Part shown: in pieces, positions 40,065 to 51,400 of the stretch | How the letters are laid out: each line of letters opens with the position of its first letter | How positions within the stretch are numbered: position 1 is the stretch's first letter | Assembly (NCBI GenBank): GCA_022446795.1 | Contig: JAKVBX010000019.1 | Coordinates: 40,392-91,929 of the forward strand | Reading direction: 5' to 3' | From: Phycisphaerales bacterium | GTDB taxonomy: Bacteria; Planctomycetota; Phycisphaerae; Phycisphaerales; SM1A02 | DNA: 51,538 nucleotides | Program-made: the position numbers and the translations under genes | Notes under the pieces: model-generated | What the model saw: the letters and a program-made list of their open reading frames with translations, nothing else | Told to the model about the DNA's origin: nothing | The model's database searches: none

Positions 40065-42752
40065 ATGAAAACCCTACCGTCTTGTCTTTGTTTTTTGGGT
40101 CTCGCAGCTGGCACGGCCATGGCTGGAAGCGCAGTCATCATGGACCAGATCGGTCCGGATGATGGTGCTGACATTGATACCAGCAACATCCTGGCCAACC
40201 AGATCTTCGAGGCCGGCTTTGCTCAGTACGACATCGCAGTAATCGACGACTTCGAAGGCACCGGCCTTCAGGGCTCGTCCATGGCGTTGGTCGTCAGTGG
40301 TTGGAACGGTTATGCCGGCATCGCCGGTATCTCCGCCCTTCAGGTCAACTTCTACCAGACATTTGAGGACGCTGGCGTCAGCCTGGTTGGCTACGTCAAT
40401 GACTCCGTCGCAGGTACGCCGGATGCAGACCCCAACTGGGGCCTTGCCGGTTATGACCTCATCGGAATGACTGCCACGTCCACGCCGTGGGCCATCGGCC
40501 TCGGCACGCAGTGGGCCGGCATGATCCCGACCAACGAGTTCGGCACCAACGGTCAGACCGGTGTTGCGATCTCCACCGTCGGCGACCTCGTCGCCTACCA
40601 GTGCAACCCCGCTGGCGGATTCGGCTTCGGCCCCTTCCAGCAGGTTGCCTACAACGCTGCATTCCGCGTTCTCGGCGGCACCGGCAATGCCTGCGATCTG
40701 CCGCTTCCGACCGAGTGCAACGCTGACGTCAGCGGTCCCTCCGGTGTCCCGGATGGTGTCGTGGGCGTCGACGACGTCCTCGCGATCATCGGCACCTACG
40801 GCGAAGTCGGCGACGGCACCAGCCGCCCGCAGGGCGACTGCTTCCCGCTGCCTGACGGCAACTGCACCGTCGACGTGGATGACCTCCTTGAGGCCATCGG
40901 CCAGTACGGCAATGACTGCCGTCCGCTCGGTGCTTGCTGCTTCGGCGTCGACGGATGCCAGGAGAACGAGCTCGAGTCCAACTGTGAAGCCCTCGGTGGC
41001 GATTGGCTCGGCGGCGGCTCCGCCTGTGCTGCATGCGTCAGTGGCGCTTGCTGCCTTGGCGACGGCTCCTGCATCCAGGCCACTCCTGAGGACTGCACGG
41101 GCGCCTACCAGGGTGACAGCACCGACTGCGGTTTCGTCACCTGCGTCCCGGCACCTGACAACGACACCTGCGACGGCGCAGAGGTCATCGGCAATGGCGA
41201 CACCGGTATTGACGTCACCTATGCCCTGACCAATGGTCCGGCCGACTTTGATGGCACGCTCTGTGCAAACTTCAGTGTCGACCAGATCTTCAACGATGTC
41301 TGGTACTCCTACACCGCAGATTGCGACGGCAGCCTCGAGATCAGCCTGTGCAACCAGGTCGACTTCGACAGCCGTATCGCCATCTACGATGCTTGCGGCG
41401 GCACCATGCTCGCCTGCAACGACGATGCTGACAGCGGCCTGTGCGGACTCACGTCCGAGCTGGTTTACGCGGTCGCCGCTGGCGACTCCGTCATCATCCG
41501 CGTCGGTCGGTACTCCGAAGGCGGCGGCACGCCGAGCACGGGCGTCATGTCCGTCAACTGCGTGATCCCGTCCGAGGGTGCTTGCTGCGTCGGTGAGACG
41601 TGCTACGACCTGCTCCCCGATGACTGCACCGCCTTCGGCGGCAGTTACGAGGGTGCTGGAACTGACTGCCTCGGCACTCAGTGTGGCGTCACCAACAATG
41701 ACTGCGCAAGTGCAGAGACCGTTGACTGCAGCGGCTCGGCCTTGTTCGACACGTCCAACGCTTTCGATAGTGGCTTCGGTGAGCCCGATGCCACGCAGTG
41801 CGATGGTACGTACCTTGACTGGGGCGCCAGCCCTGACGTCTGGTTCGTGACCACGCCTGATATCGACGGCACCATGGACATCAGCCTCTGCGACGCTGCC
41901 TCCTACGACACCTCCCTGGTGCTGTACGAAGGTAGTGATTGTGGTTCCCTCGTCCAGGTCGCCTGCAACGGTGACAGCACGGTCGAGAGTGGATGCCAGT
42001 CCTACTACTCCGGCATCTACGGCCACCCCGTCACCTCGGGTAATTCCTATTACATCCGTATCGGTGGCTGGAACGGCGCAACTGGTCCTGGCAACCTGAC
42101 CCTGACCTGCCTCGACAGTGGTGCCACTGGCGCCTGCTGCGTTGGCGGTGCCTGCGTTGCTGATGACTACACCGCTGATCAGTGTGCTACCTCTGGTGGT
42201 ACCTGGTACGCCGGTGAAGCCTGTGCTGATGTTGACTGCCCCGATGACGTCGCCTGCACCACCGGAAACGGTGCCAACACCGTCCTTCCGGACGGCGCTT
42301 GGATCGCTGGTACGGCTGACTCGGGTGCTGGCTACTTCCGTGCCGCTTGGGTCTCCGCTCCGGCGGTCTCATCCATGTCGGTCACGGGCCTGAGCCTCAT
42401 CTACAACGCTGGTTGGAGCGCCTGCTCCGACGCCAGCACGCTGCCCATGGGCTACAACCTCATGGACGGTGGCTACGGCAGCCTCAACGGTGGCTCTGGT
42501 GCCAACTATGCACCAACCAACCTGAGTTACGCTGGCGTGTACCCGCTCAGCATCTGGGACTTCGCATGCAATTACGACGGCTCTCTCGGCAGCGTCGTCT
42601 ACGCGGGTGCGAACTCCGAGTCCAACGGCACCGGCGAATGCTGGTTCCTGTGGATGTCCTCCACCGCTGACGGTGAAGGTCAGTCATCGCTCGATGACGG
42701 CACCGGTTGGGTCGAAGAAACCTTCGGTCTCAACTACTGCATCACTGAGTGA
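40065..42752 (+). CDS. Giant secreted Cys-rich protein with four GACC repeats and PPC-like domains
   Basis: 895 residues from the ATG at 40065 (GGAGGGG upstream; a longer frame lacks a ribosome site). A signal peptide is visible (LCFLGLAAGTAMA). Residues about 25-215 form an unassigned N-terminal domain. A divergent dockerin-like module occupies about 218-285. Then come four Cys-rich repeats beginning GACCFG, GACCLG, GACCVG and GACCVG (residues 289, 327, 505 and 689), each with later spaced Cys and a GG motif. Two beta-sandwich domains (about 366-500 and 545-683) resemble bacterial pre-peptidase C-terminal domains: DVWYSYTADCDGSLEISLC and DVWFVTTPDIDGTMDISLC. The C-terminus (about 740-895) is Gly/Tyr/Ser-rich. 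Codons favour GGT and GCT more than neighbours, which may reflect high expression. Likely an abundant surface structural protein. Confidence 0.8.
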   Translation: MKTLPSCLCFLGLAAGTAMAGSAVIMDQIGPDDGADIDTSNILANQIFEAGFAQYDIAVIDDFEGTGLQGSSMALVVSGWNGYAGIAGISALQVNFYQTFEDAGVSLVGYVNDSVAGTPDADPNWGLAGYDLIGMTATSTPWAIGLGTQWAGMIPTNEFGTNGQTGVAISTVGDLVAYQCNPAGGFGFGPFQQVAYNAAFRVLGGTGNACDLPLPTECNADVSGPSGVPDGVVGVDDVLAIIGTYGEVGDGTSRPQGDCFPLPDGNCTVDVDDLLEAIGQYGNDCRPLGACCFGVDGCQENELESNCEALGGDWLGGGSACAACVSGACCLGDGSCIQATPEDCTGAYQGDSTDCGFVTCVPAPDNDTCDGAEVIGNGDTGIDVTYALTNGPADFDGTLCANFSVDQIFNDVWYSYTADCDGSLEISLCNQVDFDSRIAIYDACGGTMLACNDDADSGLCGLTSELVYAVAAGDSVIIRVGRYSEGGGTPSTGVMSVNCVIPSEGACCVGETCYDLLPDDCTAFGGSYEGAGTDCLGTQCGVTNNDCASAETVDCSGSALFDTSNAFDSGFGEPDATQCDGTYLDWGASPDVWFVTTPDIDGTMDISLCDAASYDTSLVLYEGSDCGSLVQVACNGDSTVESGCQSYYSGIYGHPVTSGNSYYIRIGGWNGATGPGNLTLTCLDSGATGACCVGGACVADDYTADQCATSGGTWYAGEACADVDCPDDVACTTGNGANTVLPDGAWIAGTADSGAGYFRAAWVSAPAVSSMSVTGLSLIYNAGWSACSDASTLPMGYNLMDGGYGSLNGGSGANYAPTNLSYAGVYPLSIWDFACNYDGSLGSVVYAGANSESNGTGECWFLWMSSTADGEGQSSLDDGTGWVEETFGLNYCITE

Positions 42753-42813
42753 TCCAGTAGTGCCGATCGGATGAGATCGTCCTCGGACGATTGACTCCAA
42801 ACGCACCTTCTAC

Positions 42814-42850
42814 ATCCCCCCGATCTTCGGATCGGGGGGATGTTCTTTTT
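42814..42850 (+). terminator. Rho-independent terminator with UUCG loop
   Basis: ATCCCCCCGATC pairs with GATCGGGGGGAT (12 bp) around TTCG, closed by C-G, then GTTCTTTTT. It is the clearest intrinsic terminator in the window. Confidence 0.95.
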
Positions 42851-42917
42851 GCCCCCTTCAGCGATGCCATGAGGCCCGCCCGCCGTCATCACGTTGATGA
42901 ACAGCGGATGGACGGTC

Positions 42918-42923
42918 TATGCT
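42918..42923 (+). promoter_or_regulatory. -10-like element TATGCT for the kinase gene
   Basis: GGTCTATGCTGAGG fits TANNCT. It overlaps the upstream alternative ATG (42919), so transcription would begin after it; this favours the ATG at 42943. Confidence 0.4.
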
Positions 42924-42942
42924 GAGGCCCCGGGGATGCGAC

Positions 42943-45363
42943 ATGCCTGATGATCGCGACGACAACCTCACCCCTCCGTCGGGCACGCCCGAGGACGATC
43001 AACCAACCGTCCAGGATGACTCCTCGTCATCAGCAGGACAGGACTCGGCGGATCTCGTTCGAGGCATTGCGGATACCCCCACGGTGATCATGCAGCCGGG
43101 CGAGCAGCCTCGGGAGTTGATCGGCCAGACCATCGAGGGCTTCACCATCACTCGGATGATCGGCGCCGGGGGCATGGGAGCCGTCTACGAGGCTCACCAG
43201 GAGCACCCCAGGAGAAGCGTGGCCCTCAAGGTGATCCGGCCCGGCCTGGCCTCCCCTGCACTCCTGAGGCGATTCCAGTACGAGGCCGAGGCCCTGGCGA
43301 AACTGCAGCACATCGGCATCGCCAGGATCTATGCCGCTGGCACCTGGGATGACGGCAGTGGTGCCACGCCCTGGTTCGCCATGGAGTACATCGCGGACGC
43401 GGAACTGCTCACGAGCTATGCCCGCAAGCGATCCCTGTCGATCGCCGATCGCATCACCCTGTTCCGGAAGGTCTGCGATGCCGTCCACCACGGCCACCAG
43501 AAGGGCATCATCCATCGCGACCTGAAGCCGGGCAATATCCTCGTCGACGCCAACGGACAGCCCAAGATCATCGACTTCGGCGTCGCCCGCAGTGTCGATT
43601 CGGACCTGACCGTGACGACGATCCAGACCGATGCCGGCGCGTTGATCGGAACGCTTCAGTACATGAGCCCCGAGCAGGCCAAGGCCAACCCGGATGAGAT
43701 CGATATTCGAACGGACGTCTACGCCCTTGGCGTCATCCTCTACGAGTTGCTCTGTGACGACTTGCCGTACAACGTCCGACAACTGGCCATTCATGAAGCG
43801 GTCCGGGTGGTCATTGATGAAGACCCCCGCCGCCCCAGCACGGTCAGTCGACGGCTGAGGGGCGACCTGGAGATCATCACGCTCAAGGCCCTTGAAAAGG
43901 AACCGCGGAGGCGCTATCAATCCGCCCTGGAACTGGAGCAGGACCTGAGCCGCCATCAGGCCGGCGAGCCGGTCAGCGCGGTCCCGCCGAGCCTGGTCTA
44001 CCGTGCCGGCAAGTTCATTCGGCGCAACAAGCTGGGTGTCACGGCTGCCAGCCTGCTCCTGGCCATCGGGATCGTTGTACTGGTCGCCGCCTGGCAATGG
44101 TCGCGTGCCGACGCCGCCAGGCAGGAACGAAACCGCATGGTGCGGGAACTGATCGACTTCTACATGGTCGATCACTTCCAGTCGATCTCGAGACTGGCCA
44201 ACAGCCAGGAGGCCCGCGAACACATCATCGAGCAGAGCCTGGACTACCTGCAGCAGTTGGAGCAGGACGCCAGCGATGACCCGGACCTGAAGCTGGTCCT
44301 GGCCGAGGGTCTGCAAGCGGTGGGCAACAACCACTGGTCGATGCAGATGGGCAGCCGTGGACAACTCGAGGAGGCCATTGCGGCCTGGGAGAATTCCCGC
44401 GCGGCCCTGGATGAACTGAACACGCGTGACCCGGGCAACCAACGCCTGCTGGAAGCCGGAATCAGGACCCGCACGCTGCTCATGGATGCGTATCGCCGCG
44501 CCGGCCGCCTGGACCAGGCCCGGGAGATCAACCGGCAGGCCACGGCCATGCTCGCCAGGCTCACCGGCACCGAGGCCAGCCTCAAGCGGAGCCGGCTGGA
44601 ACTTGAGGTCCTGCTGGACCAGGCGACGCTGGCCGAGACACCCGAGTCCAGTCTCGAGATCCTGGATCAGGCCATGACGGTGGCCAGGCGGACACGATCA
44701 AACTGGCCCGAAGACAAGATGGTCCAGCGCGACGTCTCACTGCTTCACAATCGCATCGGCAGCCTGCTGCTCCAGGGCGGAGACCCCGCGGCCGCCAGGG
44801 ACCAGTTCGAGCAGGCCCTGGCAATACGCCTGGACCGACTGGCGATCGACCCCGACGCCAATACGGAGCGGCGCGATGTCCTGCTGTCTCATCGGTACAT
44901 CGCCCAGTGCCTCGTGGCGCTGGACCAGCGAGACGACGCCATTGCGCGATACCGGGACCAGGTTGTTCCGGCCGCCCGGTCACTGGTCGAGTTGAACACG
45001 ACCACGGACGGTGTCACTGATGTCCGTGCCACGCGAGATCTCGCCACGGCTCTGCGCGAACTGGGCGAACTGCTCATGCAGTTCAACCGAACCCAGGACA
45101 GCATTCCCGTGCTGCAGGAAGCCATGGTCGTTTCAGAAACACTTGCATCCGATGAGCCCAGCAACATCACCGCAGCGAGAGATGCCGCACGCTGCGGCGC
45201 CTCACTGGCAACCGCACTCATCTCATTGCAACGCACAACCGATGCGAATGCCATCCTGGAACAAGTCATCGCAGCACTTGAGCAGTTGCCGGTGACCCCG
45301 CTCCCAGCCGATTGCCAGCAGGTTCTCGACTACTGCCGAGGACTCCAGCGGCAGATCGAATAG
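42943..45363 (+). CDS. Transmembrane Ser/Thr protein kinase with C-terminal TPR-like region
   Basis: 806 residues from the ATG at 42943; an in-frame ATG at 42919 would add eight residues. An acidic N-terminus is followed by a Hanks-type kinase domain: glycine loop IGAGGMGAV (73-81), VALKVI with catalytic Lys96, HRDLKPGN (191-198), IDFGVAR (DFG at 211-213) and GTLQYMSPEQ. All catalytic residues are present. A transmembrane helix at about 363-385 (AASLLLAIGIVVLVAAW) separates it from an extracytoplasmic region (about 400-806) of helical repeats, probably tetratricopeptide-type. Planctomycetes have many such receptor-like kinases; the ligand or target is unknown. A hairpin without T-run follows the stop. 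Confidence 0.88.
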   Translation: MPDDRDDNLTPPSGTPEDDQPTVQDDSSSSAGQDSADLVRGIADTPTVIMQPGEQPRELIGQTIEGFTITRMIGAGGMGAVYEAHQEHPRRSVALKVIRPGLASPALLRRFQYEAEALAKLQHIGIARIYAAGTWDDGSGATPWFAMEYIADAELLTSYARKRSLSIADRITLFRKVCDAVHHGHQKGIIHRDLKPGNILVDANGQPKIIDFGVARSVDSDLTVTTIQTDAGALIGTLQYMSPEQAKANPDEIDIRTDVYALGVILYELLCDDLPYNVRQLAIHEAVRVVIDEDPRRPSTVSRRLRGDLEIITLKALEKEPRRRYQSALELEQDLSRHQAGEPVSAVPPSLVYRAGKFIRRNKLGVTAASLLLAIGIVVLVAAWQWSRADAARQERNRMVRELIDFYMVDHFQSISRLANSQEAREHIIEQSLDYLQQLEQDASDDPDLKLVLAEGLQAVGNNHWSMQMGSRGQLEEAIAAWENSRAALDELNTRDPGNQRLLEAGIRTRTLLMDAYRRAGRLDQAREINRQATAMLARLTGTEASLKRSRLELEVLLDQATLAETPESSLEILDQAMTVARRTRSNWPEDKMVQRDVSLLHNRIGSLLLQGGDPAAARDQFEQALAIRLDRLAIDPDANTERRDVLLSHRYIAQCLVALDQRDDAIARYRDQVVPAARSLVELNTTTDGVTDVRATRDLATALRELGELLMQFNRTQDSIPVLQEAMVVSETLASDEPSNITAARDAARCGASLATALISLQRTTDANAILEQVIAALEQLPVTPLPADCQQVLDYCRGLQRQIE

Positions 45364-45370
45364 CCATGAA

Positions 45371-45388
45371 TGCCCTGAAAACAGGGCA
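45371..45388 (+). terminator. Hairpin after the kinase gene
   Basis: TGCCCTG (45371-45377) and CAGGGCA (45382-45388) form a perfect 7-bp stem with an AAAA loop, 7 nt after the stop. No T-run follows, so it may be a processing or Rho-dependent signal. Confidence 0.45.
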
Positions 45389-45495
45389 CTGAGAACTGGT
45401 CTCAAGATGACGGCGCCGATTTCGTGCGCCGTGCCTTTCTCCATCTTCGACCACGTGTCATAATCAAGACGGAAGAAGAGACAGGGGTTCCGGGG

Positions 45496-48400
45496 ATGCG
45501 TCCACGGAGATTCAACACGATTCGAATGGCTCGACGACCGTTGTCGACTGCGATCATGCTGCTGGTCCTGTGCAGCAGCCGGGCCTGGTCCGCGGACACC
45601 AGCGTGATCCAGGCGCTGATCGACACCGCCTCGCCCGGCGATTCGATCAACATTCCGGCCGGTACCTACACCGGCAACACCCTGGACATCAACAAGTCAC
45701 TCGTGCTTGTCGGACAGATCGACGGCAACGGTGATCCAACTACCATCATTGATGGCGAAGGCACTGGAGAGTTGGTTCGCATCCATGCCTATCTTGATGA
45801 TGGCCAATGGGCTGCTGATGGCGGAGATCACCAGGTCCGCTTCACGAACATCATCCTTCGCAATGGCAACAACTGGACAGAAGCGACCGACGGCCCATTG
45901 GAAACTGGCGCGGGCGGCGCCATCAGTATTCGCACGATTGGTTCCTGCCAGAGTCCAACCGCCCCCCCGGAGCACCTCCTGATCAACCTGGCCAACTGTC
46001 GTGTGGAGGATTGCTGGGCCAACCAGGGTGGTGGCGGCATCGCCAATACCGACTTTTCCTCAAGCGCCAGTGGATGCGACGCTGGCGAAACACACTTGCC
46101 TGTCCGCATCGACCTGGGCATATCCGAATGCACCTTCACCGGAAACGGCAGCACCTATGGCGGCGACATCGCCTTGACCTGGGCCGGCGAGATCATCCTG
46201 GGCAACAGCACCTTCGAAAATGGACGTGGGGGCGGTTCACTGAGCATCAGCAAGGGTGAAGACAGCTGCACGCTCATCAGGAACGTTCGCCTGCTCGACA
46301 GCCTCGGAACCGCGTTGACGCAGTACGGCGGCACGCTCTTCGTGGGCAACACGGTCATCACGGGCCACAAGCAGGGCATCCTGGCCGTCAATAACTGCGA
46401 TGTCCGGGTCCTGCACTCGACCATTGCCGACAACATCCGGGATGACATGCAGGCAGCCGGCGTCATGATGAGCGCTGGTGGCGGCCCCACGACCCTGGCT
46501 ATTCGCAACTCGATCCTATGGGGCAACACCAATATCAATGGGATGGATGAAGAAGCGCAGTATGACCACGCGCACCCTTCGGGCACGGTGGATGTCGACT
46601 ACTCCACGATCCACGGTGCCTTTGGTGCCCAGAACCCGCTCTTCACGGATCCGCTTGGTGCTGATGGACTCGCTGGTGGTGCTGATGCGGATTATCGACT
46701 GCTCCCTGGCAGTCCAGCCGTTGATGCCGCCGACAGTGCGCTGACCTACCTGGGCTGGGACTGGCCGGCATCGGGCCTTCCCATCGTGTCCTTCCAGTGT
46801 CGTGATGGACTCGATGGTGTCTCGAATCTCTATGACGGCCCGATGTACACCGGCGGATCTGGATCAAGCTATGCCGGCGTCGTCTGGTCAGACCAGGGAC
46901 CGCTCCCGTGTGGCATTGCACAAGCCGATGACACGGATGGCACCGCAACCGCACCGGACCTGGTGTGGTGGGCCAACGGCACCACCGACAACTGGAGTGA
47001 TGCAGACAACTGGCTTTGGAGCGACGTCCCTGCTGGTGCCGGACAGGGTGCCATCCTCGGACCGCAACCCAGCACGGATCCCATCATTGATGGCCCCAGG
47101 ACAGTCGAACGCCTGACGGTCACCCAGTTCCCGTGGTCCCCCACCTTCAATGGTGAACTGACGATCACCGGCGATCGCGGCTTGCGCATCGGCGGATCCC
47201 TCGATGACCTGGTTGGTCCGACCACGCTTCCCGCTCTCGAGATTTCAGACGGCCCCGCCCCTCGACTGATCGCATTGGGCGGTGGCGAGATCGGCCTGGG
47301 CGGAACCCTTACCGTCGGCCCGACCGCCCAGGTCCAGTTGAATGATCAGTTCCGCCTGCTCGATGGCGGCACGCTATCCATCGAGACTGGCAGTGATGTC
47401 AATGCCCTGGGCACGATCGCCAACCATGATGGCATCATTGATCCCACTGGCGCAGCGACACTCAGCGGTGGCGGGACCCTCGAACTCACTGGTCTGCGAG
47501 GCGCCAGCACCTATGTGTCAGGCAAGATCCTGTTGGATCTGACCGAGGGCGACTCGCTGCATGTCAACGGCGATGTGACCCTGGGCGGCGTCATCAAGAT
47601 CCAGGTTCCCAAGGGCCACTCCATCGTGGCCGGGGACGTCTTCACCCTGCTCTCCTGCTCGGGATCAATGTCCGGCCCGGTCGTGATCGAAGCGGACTTG
47701 CCTGGTGACGGACTGATGTTCCGAGTTCGACGATCGAGCACCTTCCGCGGCGGTGACGCCCTGGTCGCCGAAGCCGTCGAGATCGGAAGTTACCTCTCCA
47801 TGCAGCAGGCCGAGGATGCGACCACGTCGACCAACATCAACGATGCCATCCTGGCCGATGTCGACTTCGACCAGTCGGCCGATACGAATGGTGACGGCGT
47901 TGGCGACACGAGCCTGCCTGACCTGGTGATCTCAGCCTCGGGCACGACCGAGGATGCGGTCCATGTTCTCCTGAACAAGGGCGACGTCGATGGCGACGAC
48001 GTCTGGGATGGGTTTGACACGCAGGTGACCCAGGTCTTCCCCGCCGGCGATACGCCCATGGGACTCGCCGTCGGCAACCTCAGCGGACAACCCGTCTCGG
48101 AAACGGACCTTCCGGAGATTGCCGTAGCCCTACGGCACGTACCGGCGATCGTGTTCCTGAACTTCACCGGCGGCAGCCTGAGCGAGTTCGATCGCATTCT
48201 CGTGGAGTGCCGGGATGGGACCGATGCGACCGATGGCGACTGCGGCGACCTGGGCATGCCCGAGCCGATCGATGTCGTGTTCTGGAACCTCAATCCAGAG
48301 GGGCCTGACGGGATTCCGGGGAATGGCGATGACAACACCAGGCAGGACATCGTCGTCACGTGCTGGGGCGACAGCAGCTACCGAACCTATGAGACAACGG

Positions 48401-51400
48401 AAACCACCGCCAACCGTGGGTTCGCCTTCGAACGGCGAACCGTCACCGTGGTCAATACCCCGCCCTGGGGAATCGATCCCACGGAAGACGAGGACACCAA
48501 GAACAACACGGCGCGGGCCATGTCCACGAATCCCGACCCGTTCCAGGCCGAGTTGTCCGTGCTGGACCGAGGTCCACTGATCGATCCCTTCACGCTCCAG
48601 GTCGACACCATCCCCCTGGCTGATCCTGGAACGGACCTGCCGATGGCGGTCGGCGACCTGGACAACAACGGCTTCGGAGACCTGGTCGTGGCCCAGCGGG
48701 ACGCCGGGGCGATCGAGATTGTCCTGACCGATGACAATGGCGAACCGACCGGCGCCATGACCATCCCGTCACCAGGATCCGACCCCCAGTCGATTGCCCT
48801 GGGTGACTTTGATGACGACGGCGACCTGGATATCGCCGTGATCGTCCTGGGCACCGGCGGCGCCAACGAGACCCGTCTGCTGCGAAGTGACTTCATCGAA
48901 AGTGGCGGCAGCGTCGTCTCCTTCACCGATACCGGCGAGACGTTCGACACCGAGGGCCCACCGGTTCGGGTGCTGGCTGACAATGTCGATGATGTCGTCG
49001 GTGATTCGCCCGCCGATGATGCCGTGATCCTGACCACGGGCACGTCGCTGCGGGGTGCCATCACCATTGTTGAACCCAACATCGATGGCCCCATCAAGGT
49101 GTCCACCGTGCAGGAACTGGAAGACGCGGTCAGTTCGGCTCCCGACGGCGGTGAGATCCGCATCGCCTCCGGCACGTACCAATTGACCGACTCGATTGAC
49201 ATCACTGATCGCGACATCATGATCAGCGGTCCCAGGCCGGAACGTGGCACGCCCACCGTCACGCTCGTAGCCGCACCGGGCGACCGGGTCTTCCGTTTCA
49301 ACGGCGGCCAGAGCGATGCTACCCGGCTCGAGAATCTGATCATTGAGGGCAATGATGCAGGAGGTGGTCTGCTTGTTCAGGAGACCAGCGGTGATGGCCC
49401 TGTCATCGAGGACTGCATATTCCAGAACTGTACATTTGGGTATGGCGCAGCCATTTATCTTGGTAACTCAGATTCCACCAAAGAGCACAAGTTGACGGTC
49501 CGCAGGTGCTCCTTCGGGCTCAATGAAGCCGACTCCCACAGCAACGAAGGGGTACCGCAGGGCGACGGCGGCGGCATCTATGCATGGCACGCAGACCTCA
49601 CGGTGGTTGATTGTGCCTTTGTCGCCAACTCGGCTGTGGATGATGGCGGCGCGATCCTCAGTCGCAGCAGTGTCGTGACATTGACGGAATCGATCTTCCA
49701 AATGAACAACACGCCTTCAGCCGGCGGTGCTATCTACGCCTTCGCCCCCGACGACGAAACTGGGAGCATGGTGGCCGAGAATTGCATCTTTGGTGCGGAC
49801 GATGGCCAGCCCATGGGCGGCCAACTCTCCAACACGTGCGGGGTTGACGGCGGCGCGATCTATGCCACGAGCACCGGCAACTCGCTTCTGCTGATTGGTT
49901 GCGACTTCCGAGACAACGATGCCGCACGACGTGGCGGAGCCGTCATCGCGCGTGACGGCGCGAGCTTCGCGGCCTACCACAGCCTGTTCGAAGCGAACAC
50001 CACAAGTGGCTACGGCAGTACGGAAGTTCGTGGCGGAGCCATCTATACCTACAACTGTGAGCTCTTCAACCTCAACAACTGTGATTTCTTTGATAACGAG
50101 TCACAGGTCGGCGGCGCGGTACGCCAAGGGGGCAGCGACCCCACCGACGCCACGATCACCGATTGTGAGTTCCGTGGCAATCGGGCGATGTCCTCCAATG
50201 GCGGGGCCGCGTACGGCGGAGCGATGCATCTGTATCAATCCACGCCCTGCATTCTGACGCGATGCACGATCGTCGACAACGAGGCTGGTGACTTCGGCGG
50301 AGGTCTCCGGGTCGATACCAACACCCCGGTGTGGTTGAGCGACTCGATCGTCTGCAGCAACAGCCCCGATCAGATCTTTGGCACCACCACCAACGTCGAC
50401 GGCACTTGGATCGCTGAGACCTGCGATCTCGACGGCGACGGCATTCCCGACAACGAGGACTCCTGGCCCTATGGCCCCAACCCCGAGATCGCTGGAAGCC
50501 TACAGCAGGCCGTGGACAATGCCGCGGACGGAGACACCATCACGCTGGCCGCGGGCATCTATACGGCGTCTCCCGGCGCGGCGGCCGTCATCGAGATCAC
50601 CGGCAAGGAGATCAGCATCATTGGACAACTCGGCCCGGACGGCATCCCGACGACCATCCTCGATGGCGAGGATGTCCGCAAGGGAATCACGGTCGACGAC
50701 GTCGACGGCACCGGCACGCCGATCTTCCGCAACCTGCTGATTCAGAACTGCCTGGGCAGTTACGGCGGCGGCTGCAACATCCAGTTCGCTTCACCCCGTT
50801 TCGAGCAGTGCTGGTTCGCAGACAACACCGCGGTCGAGACCGGCGGCGCCGTGCACATGGGACACACGAGCGCCTCCTTCATCGACTGCGTCTTCGTCCG
50901 CAACCATGCCGATCGCGGCGGCGCCGTCATGGCCTCCAGCGAGTGCGATCCCCTCTTCGAGGGCTGCAGTTTCGGTCTCTCGACCGATGCGGCCTCGGGC
51001 AACAGCGCCGATGGCTCCGGCGGCGCCATGTTCCTCGACTACGGCCTGGATTCACCACCGTGCGTGGTGACCGATTGCGACTTCTTCTCCAATTACGCCG
51101 CCACTGGCGGTGGTGCGATCCGCCTCTACCGCGAGGATGCCATCCTGACCGGGTGTCGCTTCGGGTTGGAAGGCTCACCAACCACCGGCAACACGACTTC
51201 AACACCCGTTTACGCAGGTGGTGCCATTACAGCCAACGATGGTTCACTCCAACTCACCGATTGCCAGTTCCATCACAACCTCTCCCACTACGGCGGCGGC
51301 GTGTACGTCAACGACTGCCACGAGAGCCTCGGGCACAGCGTTTCGATCCAGTCCTGCCGGTTCACGAACAACGACGCAGCCAGCGGCGGCGGCTTCGTTG

